A stretch of DNA of 64,000 bases from Pelodera strongyloides. Taxonomy: Eukaryota; Nematoda; Chromadorea; Rhabditida; Rhabditidae. Position 1 is the stretch's first letter. The number at the start of each line of letters is the position of its first letter. The DNA is taken from contig JAANDG010000473.1 of NCBI GenBank assembly GCA_036852015.1, positions 51,979-115,978 of the forward strand, written 5' to 3'. Shown one piece after another: positions 21,501 to 33,415 of this stretch. The position numbers and the translations under genes are program-made. Below the pieces are notes generated by a model, which saw nothing but the letters and a program-made list of their open reading frames with translations, did no database searches and had not been told where the DNA came from.

Positions 21501-24500
21501 TAAATCTTATGTAGCTAGTCTCGTTTGCTATGCTATAGATGCTGATTGAGGTATATTATAATAATCCCCCTTAACACAAATTATAAAATCATGCTAAATA
21601 TATGTTTACTTTGATGGGCCCGTCCTTTTAAATTATATTTTTTTCAGTTGTACACTCTCGGTTGAACGCCTTCGTGATCGACTTTGACACCTATGTATTC
21701 TATATGTTGCGTAAGGATGCTACAACTGCCCTACAAACGGATGTGTTTGATAAGGACGCGAACATAAAAGTTTGGTATAAGGAGAATGTTGAGGTAATAT
21801 TTCAGTTCTTTGTTGTTCATTTTGCATTTATTAGTTGGAAACGGGAGAAAAGGGGCCTCTTGTAAAAAGGCAGAAGTTCGAATTTAGTTCGAGAATGAAA
21901 ACTCGGTTACGTTGAGCTCATTATCAACAAATGCGACTACATATGAGAAGAACTTCATAATTATAGGATCAATGACAAGTGGGATTTTTTATCGATTATC
22001 GTTTCTTCAAATTGTTTTTTTTTATGCATTCGATGGGTAATAGAATACATCACAAACACTACCCAGAATAGTTTAATTGTTACAGTAGATCAAAACAAAA
22101 ACCTGAAAGACGAACGTGGTGGGAAGGCCTCCTCCCTCCGATTTTACGATGGATTTTTCCTTGTGAAAAGGTGGGCGTGTGCAACTCTGAAAAGTTGATA
22201 ATTTGTTCATGCAAGCAATACATATGAAGCATATTATCAGTCCAACAACTTGTTTACCTTTTTCTTTTTTCTCCGTTCCTCACTCACTTTTCTGGAAAAT
22301 ATTTTCTTAATGTACATTTTTAAGATATGAATCCACTTATTGCAGGCGGAAAAATGCAGATGGATCAAAATGCAGTACTGATTACTTGAGTCTCGGCCCT
22401 ACGAGGTATGAATATTTGTCTCGAAACAGGAATGCAAGTAAAACCACCATGGGAGTTTAAAACTGTTAGGTATCAGTATAATAACTAGGAGTTTTTACTT
22501 GTCTATAATTCGGTTTCGCTAACATGTGTTAATCACCATGTGTGCTCATTGATCTTTGGTCGCTAAAGGATCAATGTTTCGTTCACTAAGTACATAATTG
22601 CCTGAGGCAATTGCAATTATAAGTCAATAGTGTTACTTGCTAATGTATGTTCTAGATAGCACGTAGCCATGAGTATATAAAGGGCTACTGCTATGCATTA
22701 TGTGATTCTTATTACGTTGTCATTAAAGGGTCAGGCCCACCGTTTTGAACCCATATTTATTATTTGTTCATAATTTTTGTAAAGGTGTTTATTATAAAAT
22801 ATACACACTGAGTTTGAGCTGGCTTTACCATCACGAAGCTTTTCACGTTCACTTTCCTTACAGAGTATACAGTATGGGAAAGCAATTGCACCCTTATTTC
22901 CTTGTTGTGCGTGTCCCGAGGGTAGCCGGCTGTATAGCCAGGCTCATAGGGACAGAAAAAAGAGCGATTTGCCCCCGGGACACGCACAATAAGGAAATAA
23001 GGGTGCAATTGCTTTTCCATACTGTATACTCTGTAAGGAAAACTTACGTGAAAAGCTTTGCAATGGTGAAACCAGTTCAAACACAGTGTGTATATTTTAT
23101 AACAAACACCCTTTACAAAAATTATGAACAAATAATAAATATAGGTTTATATCGGTGGGCCTGACCCTTTAATGCCCCCACCCACCTGTGTATAATAAGC
23201 ACTATATCTACAAGATATACCATTCCTCTCTTGTCTGCTCTGTCTGTTAGTATACAGAAGTAATTTATGCATATAAAAATTAAACCATCGAGCCTTATCT
23301 CACTGATCGCGTTAAAGCGAAATACCGGCCGGTTTTTGAAACGCATCTCAAGTACTTGTATTCCTATGCAGTCATGCAAAGTGCGGTCTAATTGGGGCCT
23401 AGTTTTTCTAATTTTTGCTTTTTTGCATATGATGCATAAGAAAGCAGATGTACGCAATGCGTTTCAAAACCCGGCCGATATTTCGCGTTAGTGTATGTCG
23501 TTTTATACGTTGGTGGCAGAAAGCACTCGCGCGGTCCTGATTGCGTTGCGGTCCCGAAATAATACGCAACGCACAATACCCTACATTTCCAAGGAGTTGA
23601 ACCCGCGGTTCTCCTCACTCGCTCAACAGTTCTGGCAAATGAACTGCTGTAGTTATTTCTCCGATTCTGCTTTCGGTTGTTCCTGGAACATGTTTTGTTA
23701 TGTTTTGTTATGTTTGTTTGGAACAGGAAAAATGTTTTAGAATAACATTCCGTGAACTGACCGAGACAATAATTTTTGTAAGGAACATGGACGAAATATG
23801 GCAGAGATATAACTTTGAATGTTTCGACGTCGCCTCACACCTCCGTAAGATCATTAAACAAGTTTGCTTACAAATAGAGCACTTGTCGGATAGGTTCGGA
23901 TAGATTAGTAGCACTGACCTATATTCTGTCATTTGAACGACATACATTAACGCAATTCAAGCGGCATCCTACTTCTGTACAGTTTTCTACATCAATAATC
24001 CACATTAAAGAAAAGTAATGTGTTCCTAGAACTTTCAATATTTACCTTCAGCTTCTGAAATAGTAGCACTGACTGCGACTTTGGAAACACCTGACCTTCC
24101 GGACGAAAACGAAAAGATTGTCATTTATGAAGCTAGAGTAAGGGACAAAATGCTTCATCTTTTACACAAATAAGAATTATTTCTCGGCGCTGAGTGTACT
24201 GATAAAGTGGATATACGTCTCAAACAGTTGACAAATAACGTGTTTTTTGAAGAACAAGTAACAAGGTACAACTGAAACCGAATATGCGGGGACGTGTCCG
24301 TGTCACAGTCTACGTCACATGTTGACCTGTGTCACAGTCACGTGTCACATCAACAGTGTCACGGTCTAAAACCGAACAAGGGATACGTGTCACAAACTGT
24401 CAGATTAATACAGGCCTCACCGTTTGAACCATTCTACGCCGTATCACTCTCTTACAAACCAGAATTGGATGACACGAAGCACGGGCATCATGTTGCAATG

Positions 24501-27500
24501 GTTAATAATGTGTAAGTAATGTGAAAATATTAGCGTAGATGTATATCCATGAGCTAATATTAAAATTAATCTTCTTACTTTTCTTCTTATTCTAATAATA
24601 AAAAATTAAATTATTTTTGACTATTATTTTTTTAATACCTTATTAATTTAAGGGGCTATAAATATATTACCTAAAGACTGATCAAATTAAAATGACTAAA
24701 ACTGTAATGAAAGCGACAATTAATAAAAAGAAGAATGAGGCACGGATAAAAAACCATTAGAACGTTTTAGGCTCAAGGCAAGCAATCAAATTTAGGCATC
24801 AGTAGAGCGCAAAAACATCAATCATCAACGAAAGATTGTACTATTAAATATAAGAAAAGTAAAATAACACACCATTATGAGCCATCTATTCGATTCTTAC
24901 GTACCAATACTAACTATATCATTCACAATTACATCACTTAACTTCGAAATTACAATTACCCCAATCTCTGTATTTAGGATCATTCATCTGAATGATTTGA
25001 GATACGCAGGCGAAATGTTGTATCCATTGGATGAGTATACAGTAAGTGCTCTAATCTCATTATATAAATGAACTAATTCGTTTCTTTGGTTGTGCCGTGC
25101 ACATTGCACATTTCGAACGAAAAGCGTCTTCAACGTATGCGTTTTCGCGCATTATAACAACTTGGAACTTGGATGATACGTTTCTTTATTTTAAAGGCTC
25201 AGGCACACGTAAAAAAAAGTTTCCCCCATATTTACTGCGATAAGTCTTAATTCGATACTGGAAAGCCGCGAATACGGGATACGAATATGGGATACGAATG
25301 AGGGATGCGAAAACTTTTACATACAGTTTCTCTTCTTTTTCATCATTAACTCATTCCAGAATGTCGTGCGCTTGTTCCGCAGCACACCGGCCATAAAAAT
25401 AAAAATTCTCCCATTCGAATGTAAGTATTAACAAAAACTCGTTGATTTTGTTTTAATATGGTGAAGAGTACCTTTTATGAATTAAAATATATATTAACTA
25501 TCCAATGGACAACGAGCATAGCGTAACGTTGCATTAATGCCTATCTTTCGAGATGCTTTCAAAGCACTGCCCTATTGGATGGACCAATGTATGCCACATA
25601 TGAAGAACGAGCCGCTACACAACTACTACAAGGCCGTCTGGCATAGTGGACCAAAATTCGAGCCTGACAATATTTGGGTTAGTTTGGTATAAACATGGAT
25701 TCCTTCTAATACTACGTAATTTTCCTCTAGCCAATTCTAATTCTAATATGCCTATATATGCATTTTTCAGCGCGCAGAGAAAATTGTTAACACACATTAT
25801 TTTCAGGCGGACATAAGCTTAACTAAGACCCAATGTGTCAATACGAGCCTGCTAAACGTTAGCCTTGCTAGCTTTGCTGAGCTGGTAGGACACCATACGG
25901 AACGTGTTTTAATTAAGTGAGTGTTATTAAGCAACGCGCTTTTTATGCGTGTATAAAGTTTCATAAATTTGTTAGCTCATCTAGCAGATCTGGCCTCAAA
26001 AGTACCTTGCTTTAAAGCAGAGATTACAGCTACAAGCTTTAAGTTGTAAATTTCAAATCTTTCAAATTTGTAATCATTCAGCAACACCCATGAAACTGTG
26101 GACCGTGATATGTCTCAGACATATGAAGAATACGAAGACTTCCACGTTGATCAACGAAACCCATGCAATGACGTCAATGTGCTAAGCAAAAGTATGATTT
26201 TAGCCATTTTTAAAAATTGTCTGTGTTCGCGGCCAACACAAACGTTACCAACGTGAGGAAACAATCCAGCCCTACCATATCCCGTCCAGGGGCATCCACT
26301 AAAAGAAGACCGACGAAATCTGGCAGTCACCCAGAAGGTTATAGAACGCGCCATGGTGGGTACAAACCTTAGGCAGCAGCGAGCAAATGGAGTCAGAAGA
26401 CAGAACCCTCGAGCACAATCCGGTATTGAAGACGCCGGAGAAATTCTGTACAAGGCGAAACAGCGCTTTGTTGGCCACATCTGTCGTCAGTCTGATAATA
26501 GATGGACGAAGAAGTTGACTTTCCGGAAACCCTGGGGACATAAAAGACCTACTGGACGTCCGAAAACCAGATTCTGCGAACCGTTCAACCAATAATTTAA
26601 CGCTGCAGTGAAACCGTCGTGCCCGCACAACGTACCGACACTGGAGCCAAATCGCTCAAGCAACATCCTCTATGGCCACCAACCACCAAACCAAGCTGAC
26701 TTCCCGAAGGTCTTCTCCACTCTTGATCACATCCAAGTCGACGACCAAGTCTTCGAGCAAGCACGCGAATTCCAGATCCCTCTGGTAGCAGTGTTCGTCG
26801 ACTTCCGGAAAGCGTTTGACACAGTCGAAAGCTGGGCTATTCTCAAAGCCCTCCAGTCGCAAGATGTAGAGCCACACTACGTCCACGTCCTTGAGCTGTC
26901 CTCTGGGCTCGCAACCGATATCAATCTACACGACAAGGACATAGAGATTCCGATCGGCAGAGGCATTCTACAAGAGGACATCACCTCCCCAATCTTTGCC
27001 CTTTGAAATGGCAAAAATCTGGCATATGCATCAACGGCACATACCTCTCCCACCTCAGCTATTCGAACGACATCGTCATATTCGCTCCTGACACCTCCAC
27101 CGCCTCAAGAATGCTCAAGAGCCTCAGAGATGCGTGTGCAACGATCGGGCTCGATATCAACGCGAAGAAGACTAAGAACAAGTGGCCAATTTACCAATCC
27201 GTCATTCTGGATGGTCACCCTATCGATGAAGTGGAATCGTTCGTCACCCGTTCGTCACCCCGTATTTCAACAAGCGGCGACCTATCAGAAGAAATGAGTA
27301 TAAGACGACGAGCGGGGTGGGCGTCCTACGGAAATATCCGAGACGTCACAGACCTGAATATTCGAAGGAAACCCGCGCAAAGATCTTCAACACCCACGTC
27401 AACCCAATCCAGCCCTAACATATGCCGACGAGACATGGGCAACCACTAAAGAAGACCGAAGAAAGCTGGCAGTCACATAGAAGGCTATAGGTGTAGAACG

Positions 27501-30484
27501 CGCCATGTTGGGCACAAAATTATGGGCAGCAGCGGGCAAATGGAGTATAAGTCACAACAATCCGGTATTGAAGTCGCTGGAGAAATTCTCTACAAGGCCG
27601 GCCGGCCACATCTGTCGTCAGTCTGATGATAGATGGACGAAGAAGTTGACTTCCTGGAAACCCTGGGGCCGTAAACGAACTCCTGGACGTCCGAAAACGA
27701 GCTTCTGTGATTCGTTCAACCAAGATTTTACCGCTGCAGTGAAGGCAAATCGTCGTGCCCTCACAACGTACCGACACTGGAGTCGAATCGCTCAAGATAG
27801 GAGAAAATGGAAGGCAGGGATCCACACAACTTGCTCAAGCTGCTGAAGATTGGTCTCTAACGTAAGGTAAGGTAACAAGGGCTCACGCAACCTTTCTCGA
27901 GCTTTAAAAAATTGGCCGATGTACGAAGGTGTCAAGAATAGAGAATCCTGTATTTCTTTTCCTAGCTGCCTTGGTCACCACAGAAAGGAGATTTTAAGTG
28001 CGCAATTATAAACAGTTAAGTTACGCAAACCAAATTTACGCAATTTACAAATTTACGCATTTCAGTAAAGCGTAAGACAAAGAGTCTATCCAAGAAGGAC
28101 ACTGTAATTCTGGAAGCAAAGGACGATGTGCCTCTCAAAATAACACTAAATGCAAGTGATTTTTTTCGAGAAGAGTTCATCAGCACCAACACACACACAG
28201 ACACACCCCCACATCAGCACAGTTCATCCGTTAGCTGTGCCTCTGTCTTACAATTGAAAGTAATCATGTCTGCATATTCAGCTCGAGGAAGGGGAGACGT
28301 TCCGTGTACGTTTCTTCAAAGTTGAGCGAGATGAATCTAAGTGCCAGGACCTCGACACGGTGGCCATATTTTTGAAGGATGACATGCTCGTGAATCAAAA
28401 GGCGTACATCAGGTTTGTTACCTGAGCTTCAGCGCTTCTATGTATAAGTAATACGTAAATCAGGTTGGTTACCTGCGCTTCAATTTATAAGTAAAATAAA
28501 AAAAACTGGGGCGTGGTGCCCACTCAGTTCTCCTCTTTAACATGACCACCCGGGTTCGCATCACCAGAGTTGCAATCTTTCAGACGTGCCGCTCCATCGG
28601 GAATAAAGCCAAGGCAATTGACTCATCTGCTTCTGCTTGTTCGCTTTGTGTTTTGTCTATACCGCATTTTCTTGCAGAACTCTCACGTATGAAGCACTGA
28701 CTAAGAGGAAAAAGACATGGACTGGAATGGGGAAACTGACCATTGCGATACCAAACGGATGCTTCCGCGTTGAAGTTGTCTCTGTGTTTTGTGAGTTTTC
28801 CCCGTGTGTGTGTTCGTGTGTTGTGTGTAAGTATGTGTTGTATTGTGTCGTATGTGCATGTGTGTATGTGTGTGTGTGTATATGGTTGTGTGGGGGTCAG
28901 GTGCGTGTAGATGGATGTTTGTGAATGTGTGAGTGTGTGTGTATATGTGTGCGTGTGTGTATGTGAGTATGTGTGTCTCTTGTGTTTGGTTGCCTTATTT
29001 CAATGGTTCCTCCAATTTCTTCAGCGATTCAAAGGGCGAAGTATTTGCGCAACATCCGCGCATGTGTAATTGTGATGGCTCTCACGATTATCTGGTCTGG
29101 CACTGCTATCCTCTTGTACTACAAGTTCTCTCTGGCTGGAAGAGCATACCGTCGCCTCAGACACCTGTATGAACGGGCCAAAAGACACGGTACGCATCTA
29201 GTTCTCATGAACGTAACCTTATTATTGGAGGGTCTTGTCGCTCAAACAGACTTTCTTTTCGGCAAGGTATGCGACCGATTAATTAGTGGAATAAAGTTCG
29301 TCGAGTCATTATCAGCATGGACATATAATAGACAATTACTAGGGTTTTTTTTTAATAGATTTGCAAAGTGCCGTAAATGTTGTTTATGAATGGTCTGAGA
29401 AATTTCAATTACCTTTGGCCCCTCATAAGTGTCAATCATTGTACTTAGGCACACGTAATCCCAAGGTGGATTACATTTGCAATGGTTCTACAATATCGAA
29501 GGTAACTGAAATTAAAGATCTCGGTTTCATTATAACTGATAATCTAAGTTTTACTAAGCATGTTTCGTTTGTTTGTAATCAGGCGAGGAAGAGAATGTTT
29601 GCACTATTTCGAACTCTCAAAACCCATAAGAACCAGAATTCTCGTCCTTGCCTACACTTTGTATGTACGTTCAATTCTCGAATCTGGTTCTGTAGTCTTC
29701 AACCCTTATAAGAAAAAGGATAAGCTGGCTCTCGAAAGAGTCCAGCATATGTTTACTAAGCGTATTTTTATGAGATCTCACTTGCTTAAGTATAACGAAA
29801 CTCCCTCTAGTAATGAAAGAAATGTTGCTTTAAACTTGGATTCACTAGTAGATCGAAGAAAGAGTGCTGATGCTAAAATGCTCCGGAAAATATTGGCCGG
29901 TAAGTGTGGAATACACTTACAAACAATGTACAAGTTTCGAGTTTCTATCACACGTAGAGGTAGATCAAAGGTCATTATTTCCAGAGTAATTAAAATGGTA
30001 CGCAGACACTCATTCGTACATCGAACCTCGTTAATGATTGAGAGCAATCCGACAATATTTTCCCATTCGTAGTCTTCAGTTATGATCTCCTGTATATTGT
30101 TGTATTTCTTTTTTGTTCGCTTTTTATGTCTTTGTGTATTTTATCGACAAACTGTGCGTGTACATTTTTGTGTGCGTAATAAATATTATTATTATATTAT
30201 TATATTATAGGGTTACGGTGCGTAGTGGTTCAAGAACACTATTTTTCGTCATCATTTTACTCATTGAGGCCGCATTACTACAAAACCTTTTCCCAACGCT
30301 ATGATTTATATATTATGCAGATCATAAAAACATACAGTATAAATATGGGACAAAACAGTGACCGCGTCCCTTTAATTAATTTTGTTCCAATACCACAGAT
30401 CATTTCGTGCGCCACTACCTCGAATGGAAGGAAAATGTGGAAGAAATCATCGCCGCTTGGGAAAAAGTCCCCGACGACCATTGA
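18543..30484 (+). CDS. Tandem membrane-protein family, copy C (747 aa)
   Basis: 22 exons: 18543-18599, 18884-18953, 19898-20054, 20585-20701, 21125-21246, 21648-21793, 21888-21978, 22086-22170, 22346-22405, 23741-23844, 24052-24137, 24414-24511, 24978-25041, 25360-25420, 25553-25677, 25807-25916, 26082-26191, 28066-28151, 28282-28412, 28678-28790, 29025-29189, 30399-30484. They total 2244 bases and all phases agree. Start alternatives: MSNRNSPASYQ (18,543) or MMSVLWGLIYGVVVLNY (18,884), the latter being a clean signal peptide. A transmembrane helix is in exon 29025 and a basic tail follows. Exon 28066 ends in a GC donor (GCAAGT), where A and B have GT. Acceptors at 19898 (AAG) and 21125 (GAG) are unusual. 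Introns carry MITEs and two LINE fragments. Family not recognised. Confidence 0.87.
19088..19442. mobile_element. MITE, TTAA-flanked family 2 (inverted copy)
   Basis: Begins TTTTAAAGGGAATATGTAGG and ends GTGCCTACATATTCGCTTTAA. Its right half is the reverse complement of the start of 16,176-16,553. Located in the intron after the signal-peptide exon of copy C. Confidence 0.75.
19455..19578. mobile_element. Small inverted-repeat element, family 5
   Basis: Ends CAGAGGCCGTA..CCACAGGGAGCCC and CCGGCGTGTTGGTGATACGGCCTCA. A second copy with the same ends is at 49,291-49,419. It directly follows the family 2 MITE. Confidence 0.6.
20195..20290 (+). repeat. SINE-like repeat fragment
   Basis: GCAGAGGTCCTTGTCGAGCAATAGGC..GACGAC and TCTTCGGGATTGGGCAG match the dispersed repeat family. 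Intronic in copy C. Confidence 0.45.
21256..21439. mobile_element. MITE, TTAA-flanked family 1
   Basis: Good terminal repeats: TTAAAGCGAAATATCGGCCG and CGGCCGGTATTTCGCTTTA. It begins nine bases after the exon ending at 21,246, almost touching the splice donor. Confidence 0.8.
22722..23172. mobile_element. Long-hairpin MITE, TTAA-flanked family 3
   Basis: A 450-base near-perfect palindrome: TTAAAGGGTCAGGCCCACC at the left, its complement at the right, and arms of roughly 200 bases matching almost throughout (for example GTGCAATTGCT/AGCAATTGCAC). The centre is about CTCATAGGGACAG. The two long open frames on opposite strands have nearly the same protein sequence because of the palindrome and are not genes. 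Confidence 0.85.
23312..23490. mobile_element. MITE, TTAA-flanked family 1
   Basis: Ends TTAAAGCGAAATACCGGCCG and CCGGCCGATATTTCGCGTTA. It closely resembles the copy at 21,256-21,439 (shared ATCTCAAGTACTTG..CCTA), suggesting the same subfamily. It lies in the long intron before exon 23741. Confidence 0.8.
26225..27875 (+). pseudogene. Two decayed LINE fragments (RTE-like reverse transcriptase)
   Basis: Inserted between exons 26082 and 28066 of copy C. The first fragment (to about 26,596) carries the C-terminal motif GHICRQSDNRWTKK followed by a KR..GRPKTR stretch. The second (about 26,600-27,846) has reverse-transcriptase motif A (VFVDFRKAFDT), then a stop, then motif C as YSNDIVIFA where YADD is expected, and the same C-terminal GHICRQSDDRWTKK motif. 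Bases around 26,255-26,400 repeat those at 27,405-27,545, so these are two insertions or one partly duplicated. Stops and frameshifts make both inactive. The RTE label rests on the RWTKK/GRP C-terminal signature. Confidence 0.75.
29267..30210 (+). pseudogene. 5'-truncated CR1/Jockey-like LINE with ATT-repeat tail
   Basis: Inserted in the last intron of copy C, just after GGCAAG, where similarity to A and B stops. It encodes the region after the catalytic motif: KCQSLYLG, then a shift of frame at about 29,635, then YVRSILESGSVVFNPYKKKD and ALERVQHMFTKRIF, typical of CR1/Jockey-type reverse transcriptases. It ends with AATAAATATTATTATTATAT, a 3' microsatellite tail. Confidence 0.75.
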
Positions 30485-30641
30485 GATTGTAACTAGCTAA
30501 TTGAGTAATTGAGTAACCTTTGCTTAACTAGATAATTGAGTAATTGAGTAACCATTGGTTAACTGTCTAATTGACTAACTGAGTAACCATTGAGTAACTA
30601 GCTAACCAATTTTTTTCGTTCTACGTAACATTTTGATGACA

Positions 30642-30647
30642 AATAAA
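30642..30647 (+). terminator. Polyadenylation signal, copy C
   Basis: AATAAA about 158 bases after the stop, in the same conserved context as in A and B. Similarity between the copies ends near 30,750, which marks the right edge of the duplicated unit. Confidence 0.7.
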
Positions 30648-30749
30648 CGAACTTCTCGTATGACTATGTGTATGTGGTTGCTGCATTATTCTATTGAAAT
30701 CTGCTCAATATATCCTTGGTAAGCTTGGTTCGACTGAAAGGCAACCGAA

Positions 30750-32548
30750 GAATTCAGTACGACTTCGCGGGAGTGCAAGCAAGTCATTATCATAACGGAT
30801 TAAAGGGATGGGGACACTTCAAATCACCCCTTTGTTTACTTTGATATGCGTGTTCCCCGAATAAAAATCACAATCAGGGCAAGAAGTTTCCAAAATAAGG
30901 GTCCCAGAGGTATCACATTAAAATGCTATTTCATGTACCAGGGAATATTTCACTGAAGGAATTGAGTGGTGAATACTGCCCTACACCAGCTTTTGTTTTA
31001 GCTCCATTCCTTGTGCCTGTATGGTCATATATTCGTTAATAATTACTTACAACTAGTACCATGTCATATTGTTCTTGGATGAAGATTAGCACAATCACCA
31101 GAGGTTTTGATAGGATTATTTTATTATTTTTTATTAGTAATGTTGATTTCATTTAAAGCGAAATACTGCTCGAATTTAGGTCGATTTTTTATCCTAATTT
31201 ATGGTTATTTGCATAAGCTAAGAATGGTGGTCTACTCGATGTGAACTTATTTGTGGCTAGAGTAACTGTTTCTCGCAGTGTTTGTGGCTGTTCGACACTT
31301 ATTATTCACACATCAAGTTGTCTTCATAAAATTTATTAGAAAATGCAGAGTTATTAGAAAACAACTGTCTATAGCTGTCCATGTTTGAACGCCAAACAAG
31401 TTATTCCACTTTGTTTTATTTCGCAGAAATCTTCACCACTTATGTGGTAAGTAAACGGGTAATCACTGCATATCACATCATAACTGGAATCAAGGAGAAT
31501 CCGTGCTGTAGCGGCAATGCGAACCTTGCTCTCGACTCGCGACGAGAAGATACTCTGCAAAAAAAAATTAAGTATTTTTAAAGCGGTATAACAACCGAGT
31601 TGAAGCGTTTGCTGGATCGCTGCATTCCAACATGACATGTTGTATGGGTAATTAGGCTGAAAATCGTGCTGTATCGCCGTTCTTTGCTTACAGCACATGG
31701 GAATACATCGCCCGAATTACGTTTCAGAAAGTTATAACTTATAACCTAGTTGTACGTAATTTAGTGGTAGGTTTGAGAAATTATGAAAATGTGATGTCTA
31801 CCCGCAATGAGAAAATTCTCTATAATGATCGGTGTTTACTGCATATTGATGTGTCAAAATGTGTAAAAAGGCGTCAAGCAAAATATCACGCCGATCTGTG
31901 TGTCAAGAGGAGTCAAGTCAAAATGCGCCAGTACTGATAAGTAACTTACCGTAACAGTATACTAGATGCTTTTGGATTTCAGCGATATCCCACCAACCTT
32001 TTGCATGATTTTCTTCAGCTTATTGTTCGCACAATGTGTCTCCAAAATTGTTTCCTTTTTCTGTCTTGAAGGAAGTTTTCCGATCAATCGTCTTTCTCGA
32101 AGAAGCCTCCTTGTAGACGTGGTCGTACGTTGACTTTCTGAATGTATGTGTCAGACGGTGTCAACCAGCATATGTGTCATGGAGTGTCGAGGCATTTGTG
32201 TCAAGAGGTGTCAAGTTTAAAATTGTCAACCAACCACTTTCAAAAGCAGCCACTGCTGCGTAATCCTCGTCTTTCTCTTTTTCGTCTTGTTGTTGAGGAA
32301 CGGCGACTGAAAATAAAAACATTTTCTCAAAGAGTAAAATAACTAATCGTTATTTAGCTAGTCCCCGAAGCCTTCTTGTAGATGTAGTTGTATGTTGGCT
32401 TATTTCTTTGTTCCGCTAAGGCAGGCACGGTTTCCTCAAATATCACTTTTATATGTATGCATGCTGGGTGGAAGATACCCATCACGTTGAGTCAAATGAA
32501 TGTTTACAGATAGGGCAACTGACCCAAGATAATGCAGGATTGTACGCT
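30750..32548. other. Gene-poor stretch
   Basis: No supported gene. It contains a partial family 1 MITE (31,152-31,222), a fragment beginning TTTAAAGCGGTATAACA (about 31,578-31,690) and a region with repeated TGTGTCA motifs (31,845-32,215). Open frames here are short and lack splice support. Confidence 0.5.
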
Positions 32549-33025
32549 TCATGTGTCTGATCTATTACAGCTCAGATTTGCCATTATACCATTACCTGAA
32601 CTACCTGTAACAGCCGTATCATCATAGTCCTCCGCTGATTTCTGACTAGGACAAGGTGTTGGCGTCGGACAGACCGGAGGTTCCGGACACTGACAGGTAC
32701 CCTTGGAAGGCTCCATGGTCGACGACCAAGCATTGATGGCCGCTGAGATCTCAGCAGATTCCAGGTCCTCTTTATCTTTCAAAGACGTGGCGTTCTTCTG
32801 GAGAACAACGGTTTGCACATTCATGTAAAGATAAGGGAACAGGATGCTAAAGGCTGCGTGGCGCCTCTTGAAATTGAGTCGGAAAATGTGCGCCACGCGA
32901 GATCTACATGTGCCCCACAAGTAAGCAAAGTTTATCGTTTTATTCCAGAATAAAAATCTCACCTCTCTGATCATAGACGAGGCGGCAACTTGATTATACA
33001 AGTGCTGTGCCATTGCTGGATCCAT
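32549..33025 (-). CDS. Small protein with Cys/Pro-rich segment, unknown
   Basis: Two exons: 32963-33025 (ATG, 21 codons) and 32549-32866 (TGA). The intron is GTGAGA..TTTCAAG and the phase is conserved. The product is about 126 residues. The N-terminal part starts MDPAMAQHLYNQVAASS. The middle is amphipathic and helical, and the C-terminal part contains CQCPEPPVCPTPTPCPSQ followed by an acidic, Ser/Gly-rich end. No signal peptide or membrane helix is obvious. A splice donor (CAGGTAATG) near the end leaves open that the true 3' end differs. Not recognised. Confidence 0.5.
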   Translation of the reverse strand: MDPAMAQHLYNQVAASSMIREVRFLFWNKTINFAYLWGTCRSRVAHIFRLNFKRRHAAFSILFPYLYMNVQTVVLQKNATSLKDKEDLESAEISAAINAWSSTMEPSKGTCQCPEPPVCPTPTPCPSQKSAEDYDDTAVTGSSGNGIMANLSCNRSDT

Positions 33026-33415
33026 CTAAACCATCTATACATATTTCATAGACTATAGAGATTCGGATTCCTTCTGGCTGGATTTTTGGTTATGCGATTT
33101 TTTTTAATATTTTTTTTAATAAAGAGTTGCCAAAGAGTTGGGTTCATTCCACCACTATATGTTTATTAATGTTTTCTTTGTAAAGAAGTCATTATTAAAA
33201 CTGATTAAAATCCAGTACCCTTCAATTGTTGCTGAATATCTTTCATCCATTCATCATATTTATTTATTTATTTATTAAATAACACCGAGGTGCGCATCAA
33301 ATAATATGATGAAAAGAAAGCAATGTACGTATAGCGAAACAATTTGTACTGTAGTATTTGCACACTTTTATTTATGTGTTAATAAACATTTAATAGTATT
33401 TAATATCATTATTAC

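Noticed and set aside
22745..23164. Two long open frames on opposite strands (139 and 123 codons) with nearly the same protein sequence
   Set aside because: They are mirror readings of one palindromic MITE; there is no splice or start context.
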